Origin: JAAURS01 sp044923475
GTDB lineage: Bacteria > Cyanobacteriota > Cyanobacteriia > Thermosynechococcales > Thermosynechococcaceae
Assembly (NCBI RefSeq): GCF_044923475.1
Contig: NZ_CP137338.1
Location: forward strand, 5,208,001-5,272,000
Length of the DNA: 64,000 bases
Direction: 5' to 3'
Shown piece by piece: positions 16,831-26,578 of the stretch. The notes under the pieces are model-generated. The model was given only the letters and a program-made list of their open reading frames with translations. It did not search any database and was not told where the DNA came from. Position 1 is the stretch's first letter; each line of letters starts with the position of its first letter. Both the position numbers and the translations under genes were made by a program.

Positions 16831-18054
16831 CTATTTGATGGCGTCCGTCGCATACACCCGCCCTTTCCACGCCCCGCCCCGCCCCTGGAGATGGCGCAAG
16901 GCAGAGTCTGCGGTCATCAAGGTGTAGAGCGCCGCAATAAACGGAAGCGCGAACGCCCACAGGGGAGATAGGCGATACAGCCGAACGGTCGGCCAGTAGG
17001 CCACGGTCATGAGGCCCCAAATCAGGGCGGCGATCGCCACAACCGACCATTGCCCGGTCGCCCAGCCCAGCAGTACGCCTGCGGGCGGCACTAAATAGAT
17101 CGCAACCATGCTGAGTAAAGACACTAACAACAGGCTAAAAGAGTAATGCAGTTGGGTAAACGCCGTCCGCGCCACCATCGTCCAAATCGTTTGGAGCGAG
17201 GGGTAAGGGCGCAGGCTGACGATGTCGGTGGTCAACCCCAGCCAAATGCCACCCTTACCGTCTCGCGCTGAAGCTGCACCCTTGATGGCAGCCCCCAGCG
17301 CGCAGTCGTCAATCAAGGCTTTGCGAACGATCTCAATTCCCCCTACCGCCATCAGCGCGTCCCGACGCACGAGGATACAGCCCCCAGCGGCGGCAGCCAT
17401 CGCATGCTGGGACTGGTTGACCCACGGAAAGGGATAAAGCTTTTGAAAGAAAAAGACAAAGGCGGGAATCAAGAGTTTCTCCCAAAAGCTCTGACAGCGC
17501 AGCAGCACCATCAACGACACTAAATCGAGATGCTCTCGTTCGGCTTTGACGGCCAGTTGCCTGAGGGTGGAATGCCCGTGCAAAATATCGGCATCCGTGA
17601 GCAAAAAATAGTCCGGCAAGGGCTGAAGGTCGTCCTGAAGCACGCGCTCGATGCCTTGGTGGACTGCCCATAATTTCCCAGACCAGCCTTGGGGCAAGGG
17701 CTGCGCCGTTATAATTTTCAGGGGCGTTTCATGCTGGCATCGTTGAGCTGTTTGACGCGCCACCTCTGCCGTGCCATCCGTACTTTGGTCGTCCACGAGC
17801 AGTACTCGAAACGAGCCGGGATAGTTCTGAGCCAGCAATCCCGGCAAGGATTGCGTCAGCATGGCTGCCTCATTGCGAGCCGGTACGATCGCGCAAATGG
17901 AAGGCCACTGGGGCAGCGATGCCTTGTTCGAAACCGCCAGCCGCTGATCGCACCGCCAAAATCGACCTCTAAAAGCCAGGAGATAGATCCAGCTCAGGCC
18001 GGACAAACCCAGCGCCAAGAGGGTAATTACCATACAGTCGCTCCACTCCAACAC
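16831..18054 (-). CDS. hpnB: Hopene-associated glycosyltransferase HpnB
   Basis: 407-aa membrane GT2. An N-terminal membrane helix precedes the GT-A domain (CAIVPARNEAAMLTQSLPGL, LVDDQSTDG, TDADI), and a C-terminal block of three or four membrane helices follows. Length and the WSGKLWAVHQG motif match the hopene-associated HpnB family. The biochemical role in hopanoid elongation is not settled for this family. An internal ATG (MVITLL) at 18033 is an alternative start. It lies 34 nt after ygfZ and 29 nt before cofG. Confidence 0.85.
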   Translation of the reverse strand: MLEWSDCMVITLLALGLSGLSWIYLLAFRGRFWRCDQRLAVSNKASLPQWPSICAIVPARNEAAMLTQSLPGLLAQNYPGSFRVLLVDDQSTDGTAEVARQTAQRCQHETPLKIITAQPLPQGWSGKLWAVHQGIERVLQDDLQPLPDYFLLTDADILHGHSTLRQLAVKAEREHLDLVSLMVLLRCQSFWEKLLIPAFVFFFQKLYPFPWVNQSQHAMAAAAGGCILVRRDALMAVGGIEIVRKALIDDCALGAAIKGAASARDGKGGIWLGLTTDIVSLRPYPSLQTIWTMVARTAFTQLHYSFSLLLVSLLSMVAIYLVPPAGVLLGWATGQWSVVAIAALIWGLMTVAYWPTVRLYRLSPLWAFALPFIAALYTLMTADSALRHLQGRGGAWKGRVYATDAIK

Positions 18055-18088
18055 AGTTCATTTCGCCCTTGATTCCGCGCGCTACCCA

Positions 18089-19156
18089 TCACGCCATTGC
18101 GGCGGATTGCTGTAGGCGAGACAAAAATGGAACGTCCGCGACGACGGCAGCGAAACCGTCGATGCTAACGGTCAAGCCTGCTCCACCTGCCTTGGTTTTC
18201 AGGTAGCCCAGGCCAAAAAAACCGTCAGCCGTTGCTACGGCGCTGGTCAAAACACCCACTTTTTGCTCGCCGAGGAAAAGAGGCGTGCCAGGTTGGGCCG
18301 CTCGGCTCATTTTAAGACCCCAGAGCTGCTGTTTGACCCCGTTGTAGGTATTCAGCCGCGCGATCGTTTCTTGTCCGATATAGCAGCCTTTGTTAAAGGA
18401 CACCGTATCCCAAAGCCCCGCCTCTAGAGGATTGTAGTCTTCGGTTAACTCTGCCTCTGGAACGGGACGACCCTGTAGAACCCGCAACTGTTCCCACGCG
18501 CGCTCGCCTAGGGGGATGGCTTTCGCTTCCGCAAGTACTGCCCACAGTGCGGCACCATCCGCTCGATCGGTAATAAGGGTATAGCCTTGGGCACTCAAGC
18601 CGCTGCCTGCGGCAATGCGAACGGAGAGGCCGGACAGTTCGGCGGTGGTGTGGGAATCTAGGGTTTGAGGCAGGTCCGTTGCGCCTAGATTCTGAAGGAG
18701 CGTCGTACTGTCTGGGCCGAGCAAACTAAAGCAGGCGGTGCTGTCGCTCAGGTCGGTCAGCTCGACTTTGTCGCCAAAGAAAATGTAGCGATCGAGCCAG
18801 GTTAGGAGCTGCTGTCGTCGATTGGGCGAGGTCAGCAGCAGGATCTCGGCCTCGGTGACGTAGGCACTCACGAGGTCGATGGTGCGGGCAGTGGAGGTCA
18901 GAATGACCGTCTCACAGCCTTGTCCGGGTTGGAGTCGCTTCAGGTCGTTGGTGCTTTGGTTGTGCAAAAACGTAAGGCGATCGCCCCCACCCAGCCGCAG
19001 TCTTCCCCAATGGCTGCGATCGTAGATCGCGACGGATCGATCGACCGCCGCGATCGCCTGGACATCGTTACCAAAAGTGACGGGAAGACTTGCCTCCAGT
19101 TGAGCGCCTTGAGCGCGCTGATAGTCTCGCAGTGCCTGCATATCTGACGTTCTCAA
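18089..19156 (-). CDS. ygfZ: YgfZ-family folate-binding protein (GcvT-like)
   Basis: 355-aa GcvT-like protein carrying the diagnostic KGCYIGQE motif at 256-263. YgfZ/IBA57 proteins use folate to support the assembly or repair of certain Fe-S enzymes, including radical-SAM proteins. It heads the run that includes the radical-SAM gene cofG; a maintenance role for that enzyme is an attractive inference but not shown. ATG at 19156. Confidence 0.9.
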   Translation of the reverse strand: MRTSDMQALRDYQRAQGAQLEASLPVTFGNDVQAIAAVDRSVAIYDRSHWGRLRLGGGDRLTFLHNQSTNDLKRLQPGQGCETVILTSTARTIDLVSAYVTEAEILLLTSPNRRQQLLTWLDRYIFFGDKVELTDLSDSTACFSLLGPDSTTLLQNLGATDLPQTLDSHTTAELSGLSVRIAAGSGLSAQGYTLITDRADGAALWAVLAEAKAIPLGERAWEQLRVLQGRPVPEAELTEDYNPLEAGLWDTVSFNKGCYIGQETIARLNTYNGVKQQLWGLKMSRAAQPGTPLFLGEQKVGVLTSAVATADGFFGLGYLKTKAGGAGLTVSIDGFAAVVADVPFLSRLQQSAAMA

Positions 19157-19260
19157 TCCCCATCTAACGCTTGAGCGACTTACCGTACGACGTAAGCCAC
19201 TTCTCAGTCTAGCGGTTTCGTTGGCGTCGTAGCCCTTTAAAGGGTCGTTGAGTTTGAGAT

Positions 19261-19791
19261 TCAGAAATCAAAACAGGTGTTTCGCGGCGATCGCAGCCGT
19301 TTGGAAACCAAACTCAAGCTTTCCGCCTCCGCAGCATCCGCCAGGCGATCGGCAACCTTGGCCGCATACCCCTTCAAAAAAGACCAAGCGAAGGGTGCCA
19401 ACCAGCCCCGCAGCATCACGCAGTAAGAAATATAGGTCCCGCAAACGCTCGCCTCAATCTGATACGTAACCCGTTCTTCCAAACCGGGCAGTCCCAAAAC
19501 CCGAATGCTCAAAAGCTGCTGCGGTCGCACCCCTTCGACAAACATCCGAAATGGCAGCGGCACGAGGCGATTAATGGCTTCGTAAATCAACCCCGGTTTA
19601 GGAACTAATCCGTAAGGCACGTTGGTGCGAGCGATCAAAGGATGCCAGGACAGGTCGGCCAGATCGATAATTTTTTTCCACGTCAAATCCACCGACGCGG
19701 GAGTCAGCGCCCGATATCGCCTTTCAAACGTCCAGTGCAGCGTAGAACTGCGTTTTTGCGTTCCCTTCGAGAACCAAGTACGGATCGTCAT
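19261..19791 (-). CDS. SRPBCC-like conserved protein
   Basis: 176 aa, with alternating strands and a long C-terminal helix consistent with the START/SRPBCC fold (LTWKKIIDLADLSWHPLIAR, then YQIEASVCGTYISYC and a helix FLKGYAAKVADRLADAAEA). Such proteins bind hydrophobic ligands. Fold assignment is by pattern only; no catalytic residues are identifiable. ATG at 19791; no clear operon partner. Confidence 0.6.
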   Translation of the reverse strand: MTIRTWFSKGTQKRSSTLHWTFERRYRALTPASVDLTWKKIIDLADLSWHPLIARTNVPYGLVPKPGLIYEAINRLVPLPFRMFVEGVRPQQLLSIRVLGLPGLEERVTYQIEASVCGTYISYCVMLRGWLAPFAWSFLKGYAAKVADRLADAAEAESLSLVSKRLRSPRNTCFDF

Positions 19792-19836
19792 TGGTTTAGG
19801 CTCAAGTGCAGCAGCAAGATACAGATCAGATCCATC

Positions 19837-21039
19837 CTACCCTCTTCCAATCCAAGACCCAATATATCTATTGACCGAGCTAGAGGGAAGGGGAAATAAA
19901 TGAAGGCTACCTCGTTCTGGAGCGCCGAGGGGACCGAGGGGGCCGAACCGCCAGTGCTGGACGTAGCGGTTCAGCACGTCCTGGCCGATAATCCCTTCTA
20001 TCCCCAATGTTTGAAAGATCGGGCTGTTGACCACCAGAACGTTAAGTTTGGTAAGCTGCTGCGTTTGCAAGCCGAAGCGATCGAGTCGCGCCCGCTTTGC
20101 TTGCGTTTGCCCCCCCAGCCCCGCAACCCGCAAACTTCTGTCTGCCTGAGTGGGAATGGAGAGCCGCTGCACGAGGCGCTCTGAGAGGCTGGTCGCCGAC
20201 GCGCCAGTGTCTACCAAAAAGCGATACGGCCCTTTGCCGTTGACATAGGTGGGGGTTGTCATCACACCCATGCGACCTTCTAGGGGAAGCCCAGAGGCGA
20301 CGGGGCGAGAAGCCTTGACCAATTGCAGCGTGCGCCGTTGGGGATGCAAAATGATGTCGAAGCGGCTGAGAAAGTCGAGGCCCAAAATACCCGCCGTTTT
20401 GAAGGGCAACACTTTTGTCGAAAGTCCAATCCCATACAGTTTGCTCACCTGCGCTCTCCCCACTTGCAGCGGGGGCAATCGATAGAGCGACATTTTTTGG
20501 TCGGCAAACTGCTGCCCGACAGCGAGGTACGCCAGCATTTCCGAGGGGATGGGCTGTCCCTTCAGCCCCAGTTGTTGAGCGATCTGATTGTCCAGAATCG
20601 AGTTGGACGCGCCCGAGTCCAAAATAAAGGAAAAGGTCTGACCCTGGATGTTGACGGGAAGGGTAAAGAGAGACTGGGAGGGCAATTGTTGCAGTGCGAC
20701 GTTGGCTTCACCTTGAAATTGAGGTTTGGGAAGCGCGGTACCCGTCGCCCGCATGAGGGCAGTCATGCGATCGCTGGCATCCGAGCGCACCGTCCCGTCG
20801 GGGTTGAGCATTACAACTGAAAACACGCAGCGGGTCGTAATTTCTGGGGTAACAGCAGTATTGGTTTGCTTTAGTTTTTGCTGAATGCACTGTTGCACCT
20901 GAAGCAGGAGCGGGTTGACGGAAGGTCGAGCAGAAGCCTGTTCCTGGGCTAATCCGCTCCAGAGTGCCATCCAGGTCGCAAATCCGCAGAACCACGGCTG
21001 AAAAACGCGCCGCCCAATCCAACGGAACGAGTGCTTCAT
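19837..21039 (-). CDS. Exported double-domain retropepsin-like aspartic protease
   Basis: 400 aa from the ATG at 21039, chosen because it overlaps the invertase stop as ATGA and is followed by a hydrophobic signal or anchor (WFCGFATWMALWSGLAQEQA). Two retropepsin-type half-sites are present: ILDSGAS (Asp about 141) and LVDTGAS (Asp about 277). Each is followed by a conserved GILGLDFLSRFD or GIIGQDVLNRY block. Two DxGAS motifs in one chain mean it could work as an intramolecular pseudo-dimer. Substrate unknown; location probably periplasmic. Confidence 0.85.
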   Translation of the reverse strand: MKHSFRWIGRRVFQPWFCGFATWMALWSGLAQEQASARPSVNPLLLQVQQCIQQKLKQTNTAVTPEITTRCVFSVVMLNPDGTVRSDASDRMTALMRATGTALPKPQFQGEANVALQQLPSQSLFTLPVNIQGQTFSFILDSGASNSILDNQIAQQLGLKGQPIPSEMLAYLAVGQQFADQKMSLYRLPPLQVGRAQVSKLYGIGLSTKVLPFKTAGILGLDFLSRFDIILHPQRRTLQLVKASRPVASGLPLEGRMGVMTTPTYVNGKGPYRFLVDTGASATSLSERLVQRLSIPTQADRSLRVAGLGGQTQAKRARLDRFGLQTQQLTKLNVLVVNSPIFQTLGIEGIIGQDVLNRYVQHWRFGPLGPLGAPERGSLHLFPLPSSSVNRYIGSWIGRG

Positions 21040-22505
21040 GGATATGGGTCTCCAAAATGGATGAGATCTAGGGTTTGAGGGCAATCCAGGAATTCTTGAG
21101 CCAGCAAAATTCCGGCAATGCTCCAGGTTTGATAGCGACGAGCCATCCGTCCGATCAGACGACCGTTCCCTCCATCATAGTATTCCGGCCATCGGTCGTG
21201 AATGAGCCGATGGCCCGCCTTCACGATGTCTTCTCGGAGTTGCTCCGTCAGGCTGGGATGCTTGACTTTGAGGGTGGCGGCTGCCAGCATCCAAACCAGC
21301 ATGGGCCAGCTGCCGCCGTTGTGATAGGACCAAGGTTTATTTTTAGGATCGCATCCCGTGACCAGTTGCCACTCCAATCCTTGTATGGCTGGGTAGCAGA
21401 CCTTCATCGGCATTTCTCCCAAGAGGTCGGCATGGCGCAAATAAATCAGATCGAGGATGCTGCGGGCTTGGGCTTTGGGAAGAAGGTTACCGATGACGCC
21501 CATTAAATTGCCAATGGCAAAAAAGCGGCAGTCGAGATGGGAAGGACCGAGGTTGCCGACCAGATAACCCGCTTTTTCGGGCAACCACTGAATGAGGTGC
21601 TCGTAGGGGATGGATTCTGGATAAAGGTTGTATTTGTTAAAAAAGTAGTCTTCGGCGTCGATGCCCGGCGGGGGATCGTACTGTTCGCTTTGGGCTTGGT
21701 ACAGCATGCGCAGTCGGCGGAGGTCTAACCAGTAGTCTTCGCAAATCTGGCGCTGGAGCCGTCGGAGCCGATGCCGGATTCTGATTTGATAGGGTTCGTC
21801 GGATTTGAGAAAATCGCGGGCAACCTGAAGTCCGGCAAAAAAGAGGGTTTGAATTTCAAGGGGGTAGCCGTTTAACCCCATGCGCCGATCGATCATGCAG
21901 GCACCATCGGGCACCATGATCATGGGTTCGGCATCGAAGCGATTGGATAGATAAAGGCTTAAAATCAGGCGAATGCCCCGCCTCAATTTGGGCTGCGGCT
22001 CCTTGCCGTCGAACAAGTCCGGGTGCATCTCGGTCTGGTCTTGGGTGCAGGCGAGGTAATAGGCCTGGAGCAAGATCAGCCACCACAGACAGGAATCGAC
22101 AGGGGTGACTTGGGCGATCGCCCGTTCGCCGTAGTCGGGTTTCAGGATATCGCCCTCGACCTTAAAACTGGCGGGCATCATGCCAGGCGATCGCTCCATA
22201 TATTTGGATCGCTCTGGCGTAATTTGCAGGTGAAGGATCGTGGCGAGAAAATTGCCGACGACTTGGCGACTGGATACGGTTTCGCCGTCATGTCCGGCAA
22301 TCTCTTGGTTTCTAATCAAATAGATCAGAGCGACAGGAAAAAAATCGCGAATAAAGCACTGATCGTAATTGACCGAAGAGCTATCCGAGGGGACGTCCGC
22401 TGCCTTGGTTCCAAGCGGTTGACCTTGGTGATAGACCAAGTATTTGGCTTGATTGAGTTCTCTCCAAGCAATTTCTTTGAGGCCACTCCAAGACAGCGTT
22501 ACCAC
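21036..22505 (-). CDS. Neutral/alkaline invertase (GH100)
   Basis: 489-aa cytosolic enzyme hydrolysing sucrose to glucose and fructose. It carries the GH100 features VNYDQCFIRDFFPVAL (Asp in the catalytic barrel), VTPVDSCLWW, and a C-terminal NGGSWPMLVW / WPEYYDGGNGR. Length matches cyanobacterial InvA/InvB proteins. No signal peptide. Its stop codon overlaps the protease start by 4 nt, so the two are translationally coupled although their functions seem unrelated. Confidence 0.92.
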   Translation of the reverse strand: MVTLSWSGLKEIAWRELNQAKYLVYHQGQPLGTKAADVPSDSSSVNYDQCFIRDFFPVALIYLIRNQEIAGHDGETVSSRQVVGNFLATILHLQITPERSKYMERSPGMMPASFKVEGDILKPDYGERAIAQVTPVDSCLWWLILLQAYYLACTQDQTEMHPDLFDGKEPQPKLRRGIRLILSLYLSNRFDAEPMIMVPDGACMIDRRMGLNGYPLEIQTLFFAGLQVARDFLKSDEPYQIRIRHRLRRLQRQICEDYWLDLRRLRMLYQAQSEQYDPPPGIDAEDYFFNKYNLYPESIPYEHLIQWLPEKAGYLVGNLGPSHLDCRFFAIGNLMGVIGNLLPKAQARSILDLIYLRHADLLGEMPMKVCYPAIQGLEWQLVTGCDPKNKPWSYHNGGSWPMLVWMLAAATLKVKHPSLTEQLREDIVKAGHRLIHDRWPEYYDGGNGRLIGRMARRYQTWSIAGILLAQEFLDCPQTLDLIHFGDPYP

Positions 22506-22612
22506 TTCTACTCCTTTTTCAGCCTTTAGGGTCAGTCGCGATCGAGAGGTACGAGCCTAGCTAGAACCAACGCCAAGCTGTAGGAAACGATTTTTTCTAT
22601 CTCGGTCGAGCA

Positions 22613-23911
22613 TTATTCAATGGCAAGGCGTTGATAGATGACGGACAGGTTTTGTAAATGATGCTGCGGGTCGAAGCATTCTGCTAATTCTTCAGCAGAA
22701 AGATGAGCCTGCACCTGGGGATCTCGCGCGATCGAGGCTCTAAAATCGCCGCCGTCTCGATTCCACGCCTGATGGGCGTTGCCCTGCACGATCGCGTAGG
22801 CATCTTCGCGCAGCATGCCTTTTTCGACCAGGGCGAGCAAGACGCGCTGGCTGAAAATGACGCCACCATAAAGGTTCATGTTGCGCTGCATGTTATCTGG
22901 GTAAACCAGTAAATGCCGCACTAGGTCGGTGGTTTCGACCAGCATAAAGTGCGTCAAAATACAGGCATCGGGCATCATCACCCGCTCGGCGGAGCTGTGG
23001 GAAATATCGCGCTCGTGCCAGAGGGCAACGTTTTCGAGGGCGGTGGTGGCGTAGCCGCGAATCAGCCGCGCCAATCCCGTCAAGCGCTCGGAGCGGATGG
23101 GGTTGCGCTTGTGGGGCATGGCGGAGGAGCCTTTTTGCCCTTTGGAAAAATATTCTTCGACTTCGAGGACGTCGGTGCGCTGAAGGTTGCGGATTTCGAC
23201 GGCGATGCGCTCGATGGTGGCGGCCAATAGGGCCAGGACCTGCAGGTAGTTGGCGTGGCGATCGCGGGAAATGACCTGGGTCGAAGCGGTATCGGGGGTC
23301 AGCCCCAGCTTTTGACAGGCGATCGCCTCGACCTGCGGGTCCACGTTGGCGTAGGTACCCACGGCTCCAGAAATTTTGCCAACCGCAATCTCTGTTTTGA
23401 GCGCCAGCAGCCGATCTTTACTGCGCAAAACTTCCGCCAGCCAACCCGCGAGCTTAAACCCAAAGGTAATCGGTTCTGCGTGGATGCCGTGGCTGCGACC
23501 CACCATGACGGTATAGCGATGCTGGCGGGCTTGGGTGCGAAGGGCATCGACGAGCGCGTCCACGTGCTTCAAGATAATCTCTAGACTTGCCACCAACTGA
23601 AGCGCGAGGGCGGTATCGAGCACGTCAGAACTGGTCATGCCGACGTGGATGTAGCGGCCTGCATCGCCGACGTATTCGTTGACGTTGGTGAGGAAGGCAA
23701 TCACGTCGTGCTTGACGGTGGCTTCGATGTCTAAAATTCGCTGCGGGTCGAAGTCAGCCTTTGCTTTGATTTCGGCGACGGCTTCTGCCGGAATGGTACC
23801 CAGTTCTGCTTGCGCTTCGCAGGCTGCAACTTCTACCTGGAGCCACGTTTTGTACTTATAGGCTTCAGTCCAAAGGTTGCCCATTTCGGGCAAAGTATAT
23901 CGTTCTAACAA
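22613..23911 (-). CDS. purB: Adenylosuccinate lyase
   Basis: Fumarase/aspartase-superfamily enzyme of purine synthesis, cleaving SAICAR and adenylosuccinate. The signature SSAMPHKRNP lies near residue 262, with MVGRSHGIHAEP earlier. I set the start at TTG 23911 (MLERYTLPEMGNLW) because homologues begin at exactly this point and the length becomes 432 aa, the family norm. The frame is open further upstream but has no ATG or conserved residues there. No strong Shine-Dalgarno is visible. Confidence 0.93.
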   Translation of the reverse strand: MLERYTLPEMGNLWTEAYKYKTWLQVEVAACEAQAELGTIPAEAVAEIKAKADFDPQRILDIEATVKHDVIAFLTNVNEYVGDAGRYIHVGMTSSDVLDTALALQLVASLEIILKHVDALVDALRTQARQHRYTVMVGRSHGIHAEPITFGFKLAGWLAEVLRSKDRLLALKTEIAVGKISGAVGTYANVDPQVEAIACQKLGLTPDTASTQVISRDRHANYLQVLALLAATIERIAVEIRNLQRTDVLEVEEYFSKGQKGSSAMPHKRNPIRSERLTGLARLIRGYATTALENVALWHERDISHSSAERVMMPDACILTHFMLVETTDLVRHLLVYPDNMQRNMNLYGGVIFSQRVLLALVEKGMLREDAYAIVQGNAHQAWNRDGGDFRASIARDPQVQAHLSAEELAECFDPQHHLQNLSVIYQRLAIE

Positions 23912-24027
23912 GGTGGCTTCGCAGATTACAACTGAATCATTGTAAGCTGTTGCACTGCCTTTTGCATCGGGGGAGATCGTTCCACTACGCGATCGCGCGC
24001 CCTTTCCGCGCAAGAAGGGTAGTAGAC

Positions 24028-25125
24028 TTACTTCCGTTCGGGGTGCTCTAGTTCGGGTACGCCGCCCATGGCATTGATGGTGGCAATCATCTGGTACAAC
24101 CGTCCCAGATCCCGCTGGTTGAAGTGAAACACCAGTCTCGGGAGCTGTTCGGTTTTGTCCATGACCTGCTGGGGTTGGGGCTGCTGGTGCTCGATTTCTC
24201 CAGGAAGCATGCTGCTTTTTTTGATGCGGCCCGACAGCAAAATATCGCGAAAAGTCTGGTTGAGGGTTTCGACTTGGGCGTCGGTCAAGTCGTGGTTGAG
24301 CCGAATCACGAGGCGATCGCCCACGTATCGACTGGAGTGATAGACGCGGTAGAATTCCGAGATCGCCTCGCAGCCCGTCTGCAAGTCATCGGTAATGGTA
24401 TACAGTTGCCGATCTTCTGGATCGATCAGCTCGCGCGGCAGCAGCTCTTTTTGAATGTAGTTGTCCCAAGCGTGCCAGTAGGTCCCCCCCGGTTTGTCGA
24501 TGAGCACCACTGGAACGGGGGGCGATTTTCCCGTTTGAGTGAGGGTGAGGCACTCGAAGGCTTCATCTTGGGTGCCAAATCCGCCTGGGAAAGCGGCGAT
24601 CGCGTCGGCTTCCCGCAGAAAAAACAGTTTGCGGGTAAAGAAGTACTTGAACTTGATCAGCTTTGGGTCCCCTTCAATAAAGGGATTGGAATTTTGCTCG
24701 AAGGGAAGCTGAATGTTGAGGCCAAAGGATTGTTCGGCTCCGGCCCCTTTATTGATCGCTTCCATGATGCCGCCGCCAGCTCCGGTCATGACCATAAAGC
24801 CTTGCGCTGTAATCCGGCGGGCGAAGTTCGCGGCCATCTGATATTCATCGCTGTCTTCTGGAAGGCGGGCGGAGCCAAAGACGGCAATTTTACGGACGTG
24901 GCGGTAGTTGTGAAAGACCTGGAAGGCCCGTTCCATATCCTGGAGAGCCGACTTCAGGATTTTCCAATCCAGCCGAGCGATGTTGTCCTCTTCAGTCATT
25001 CGCAGCAGGGTCACCAGGGTTTCGTAAATGTAAGGACCGTTCTGAAGGTTCGGTAAGCGGTCTAAAAAATGGTCGAAGTCGTTTTTTAGTTTCTGGATCG
25101 CCTGACTTGAAAGCTGAGAAACCAT
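24028..25125 (-). CDS. LOG-family protein (TIGR00730 type)
   Basis: 365 aa with the LOG nucleotide-binding core: FGSARLPEDS, MTGAGGGIMEAINKGA, and the signature PGGFGTQDE near residue 190. LOG enzymes release cytokinin-like bases or other purines from nucleoside monophosphates; many bacterial homologues have undefined substrates. Extensions at both ends make it longer than the roughly 200-aa minimal family. It lies 14 nt upstream of the extended purB frame on the same strand, so co-transcription with purB is possible and fits a purine-nucleotide theme. Confidence 0.85.
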   Translation of the reverse strand: MVSQLSSQAIQKLKNDFDHFLDRLPNLQNGPYIYETLVTLLRMTEEDNIARLDWKILKSALQDMERAFQVFHNYRHVRKIAVFGSARLPEDSDEYQMAANFARRITAQGFMVMTGAGGGIMEAINKGAGAEQSFGLNIQLPFEQNSNPFIEGDPKLIKFKYFFTRKLFFLREADAIAAFPGGFGTQDEAFECLTLTQTGKSPPVPVVLIDKPGGTYWHAWDNYIQKELLPRELIDPEDRQLYTITDDLQTGCEAISEFYRVYHSSRYVGDRLVIRLNHDLTDAQVETLNQTFRDILLSGRIKKSSMLPGEIEHQQPQPQQVMDKTEQLPRLVFHFNQRDLGRLYQMIATINAMGGVPELEHPERK

Positions 25126-25273
25126 AGCGCGCGCTCAAAGAGTGGGACTCTATTGTACTGAAATTATGGCACCCTGCGTATCGCCTATTTTCCTCGCGCT
25201 ACTTCTGGCTTGCAATTCCCGAGCGCGTCTGAGCTGAATCGGCATTCGCTACCCCCGCAACGTCCGCCTCCCA

Positions 25274-26290
25274 TTAGTTCAAGCCAGCGCGATCGATTTC
25301 TCCCATGGCACAGCCGGGACTGACGGTCTTGCCAGCAGCCAACAGATCGGCAAAGGAAACATCGGGCCGAATTTGGCCCGCCAGGTTAATTTGAAGTTCC
25401 GTCACCATATTGACCCTATCCCGATCGATGTCTCGCTTGCATTCGATCGCGACCTTCTGTCCGGCACCCGTCCCGAAGGATCGGTCGAAACTGGCACGGA
25501 TTTCTGCCGCGCTCAGCTCTGTCCCGATCGCATTGGCAAATAATTGCCGAACCTCAGAACCATTGACCCGATCTTGGAGCTGAATCGTATCTTGGAAATA
25601 CCGATCGGCAGATGTCCCGTAGCAAGTTCCATGCTTATACCATTCGTGCAGTTGAAGATTGGACGAAAAACCGGGCATTTTTTCCGCTAAGGCTTGACTG
25701 GTGGCGGCAGACAGCTCGATCGGGGGCAACTCATTCCATCGATTTGCTTTATCGATATCGACTAGATCGCTGCTGACGCCGCAATATACGTTAGATCTGG
25801 GCTGAGGCCACAGTCCGTGGATGGCAAAATGAGTCGCATCAAACCGATCGGTGGTTTGAGTTCTGCATTCGATTTTATCGGGTTTTGTTTCGCAGAAAGC
25901 CGGTTGCCAGCTTAATGCTAATAAATAGTCCTTCCGATTAGAGGGGCTATTGTCATTCCCGACGGGCGGCTGATTTTCCTGGGCGATCGCACCTAAGAGT
26001 TGGCCGCATTGTTTGGCCACCCAACGTTCGACTGGATTAGCGCCATTAACTTCGATTAAATAGTGGGATTCGTCAACTTGATTTTTTCCCACCACGGGGT
26101 AGACGCGATCGGGGACTAGTTTGATATTGCCTGGATTGGAACCCGTTCGGATCGATCGCACTGCTTCGCAATTGCTTGCAGCTTTGAAGCTATCGTCAAG
26201 CCGCACCAAAGCATGGGCCGGAACTGCCCACAAGCTCAGACAAAAGACCGATGCGACGACGAACAACAAACCTTTCTTGAAGATTGCCAT
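25274..26290 (-). CDS. Secreted ribonuclease T2 family protein
   Basis: 338 aa from the ATG at 26290, chosen because it opens a clear signal peptide (MAIFKKGLLFVVASVFCLSL, cleavage after AHA). The catalytic motifs are CAS1 FAIHGLWPQ and CAS2 LHEWYKHGTC, with conserved Cys residues around them. An N-terminal extension of about 110 residues precedes the RNase T2 fold. The enzyme would cleave RNA in the periplasm or medium through a 2',3'-cyclic intermediate. It is divergent from a nuclease-family gene, so the pair may serve extracellular nucleic-acid scavenging. Confidence 0.9.
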   Translation of the reverse strand: MAIFKKGLLFVVASVFCLSLWAVPAHALVRLDDSFKAASNCEAVRSIRTGSNPGNIKLVPDRVYPVVGKNQVDESHYLIEVNGANPVERWVAKQCGQLLGAIAQENQPPVGNDNSPSNRKDYLLALSWQPAFCETKPDKIECRTQTTDRFDATHFAIHGLWPQPRSNVYCGVSSDLVDIDKANRWNELPPIELSAATSQALAEKMPGFSSNLQLHEWYKHGTCYGTSADRYFQDTIQLQDRVNGSEVRQLFANAIGTELSAAEIRASFDRSFGTGAGQKVAIECKRDIDRDRVNMVTELQINLAGQIRPDVSFADLLAAGKTVSPGCAMGEIDRAGLN

Positions 26291-26578
26291 TGTATTTCTC
26301 TTTTTGAAATAAAATATGACTGCAGATAATTTTTTGGCGCTTTTCTTCAGACCCAACTCAACCTTTTCATAATAAATTAAAGAGCTACTCTCAATTATCC
26401 CAGAACTTTCAACATGCAACCATTAAGTAATATATTAGAAGTAGAAATTGTATTTCTTTAAAGATAATGCTCGTATTTTCTCACTCGAAACTAACTCAAT
26501 GTCAATCTGATTTTTTCTGGATAAATCGGGATCTATCGACGTAATTCCTTACAAAAACTGGAGTCAAGAGGATTTTAT
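26291..26578. promoter_or_regulatory. AT-rich divergent promoter region
   Basis: 288 bp between the divergent RNase T2 and EEP-nuclease genes, clearly more AT-rich than the surroundings. The downstream gene has AAGAGGA as Shine-Dalgarno 9 nt before its ATG. Individual -10/-35 boxes cannot be assigned with confidence. Confidence 0.45.

Noticed and set aside
16802..17050. Upstream extension of the cofG frame
   Set aside because: Overlaps the 3' end of hpnB and lacks conserved residues; the ATG at 16801 fits the family start.
24124..25056. 310-codon plus-strand frame opposite the LOG gene
   Set aside because: Mirror frame of a well-supported coding gene, caused by GC-rich codon use.
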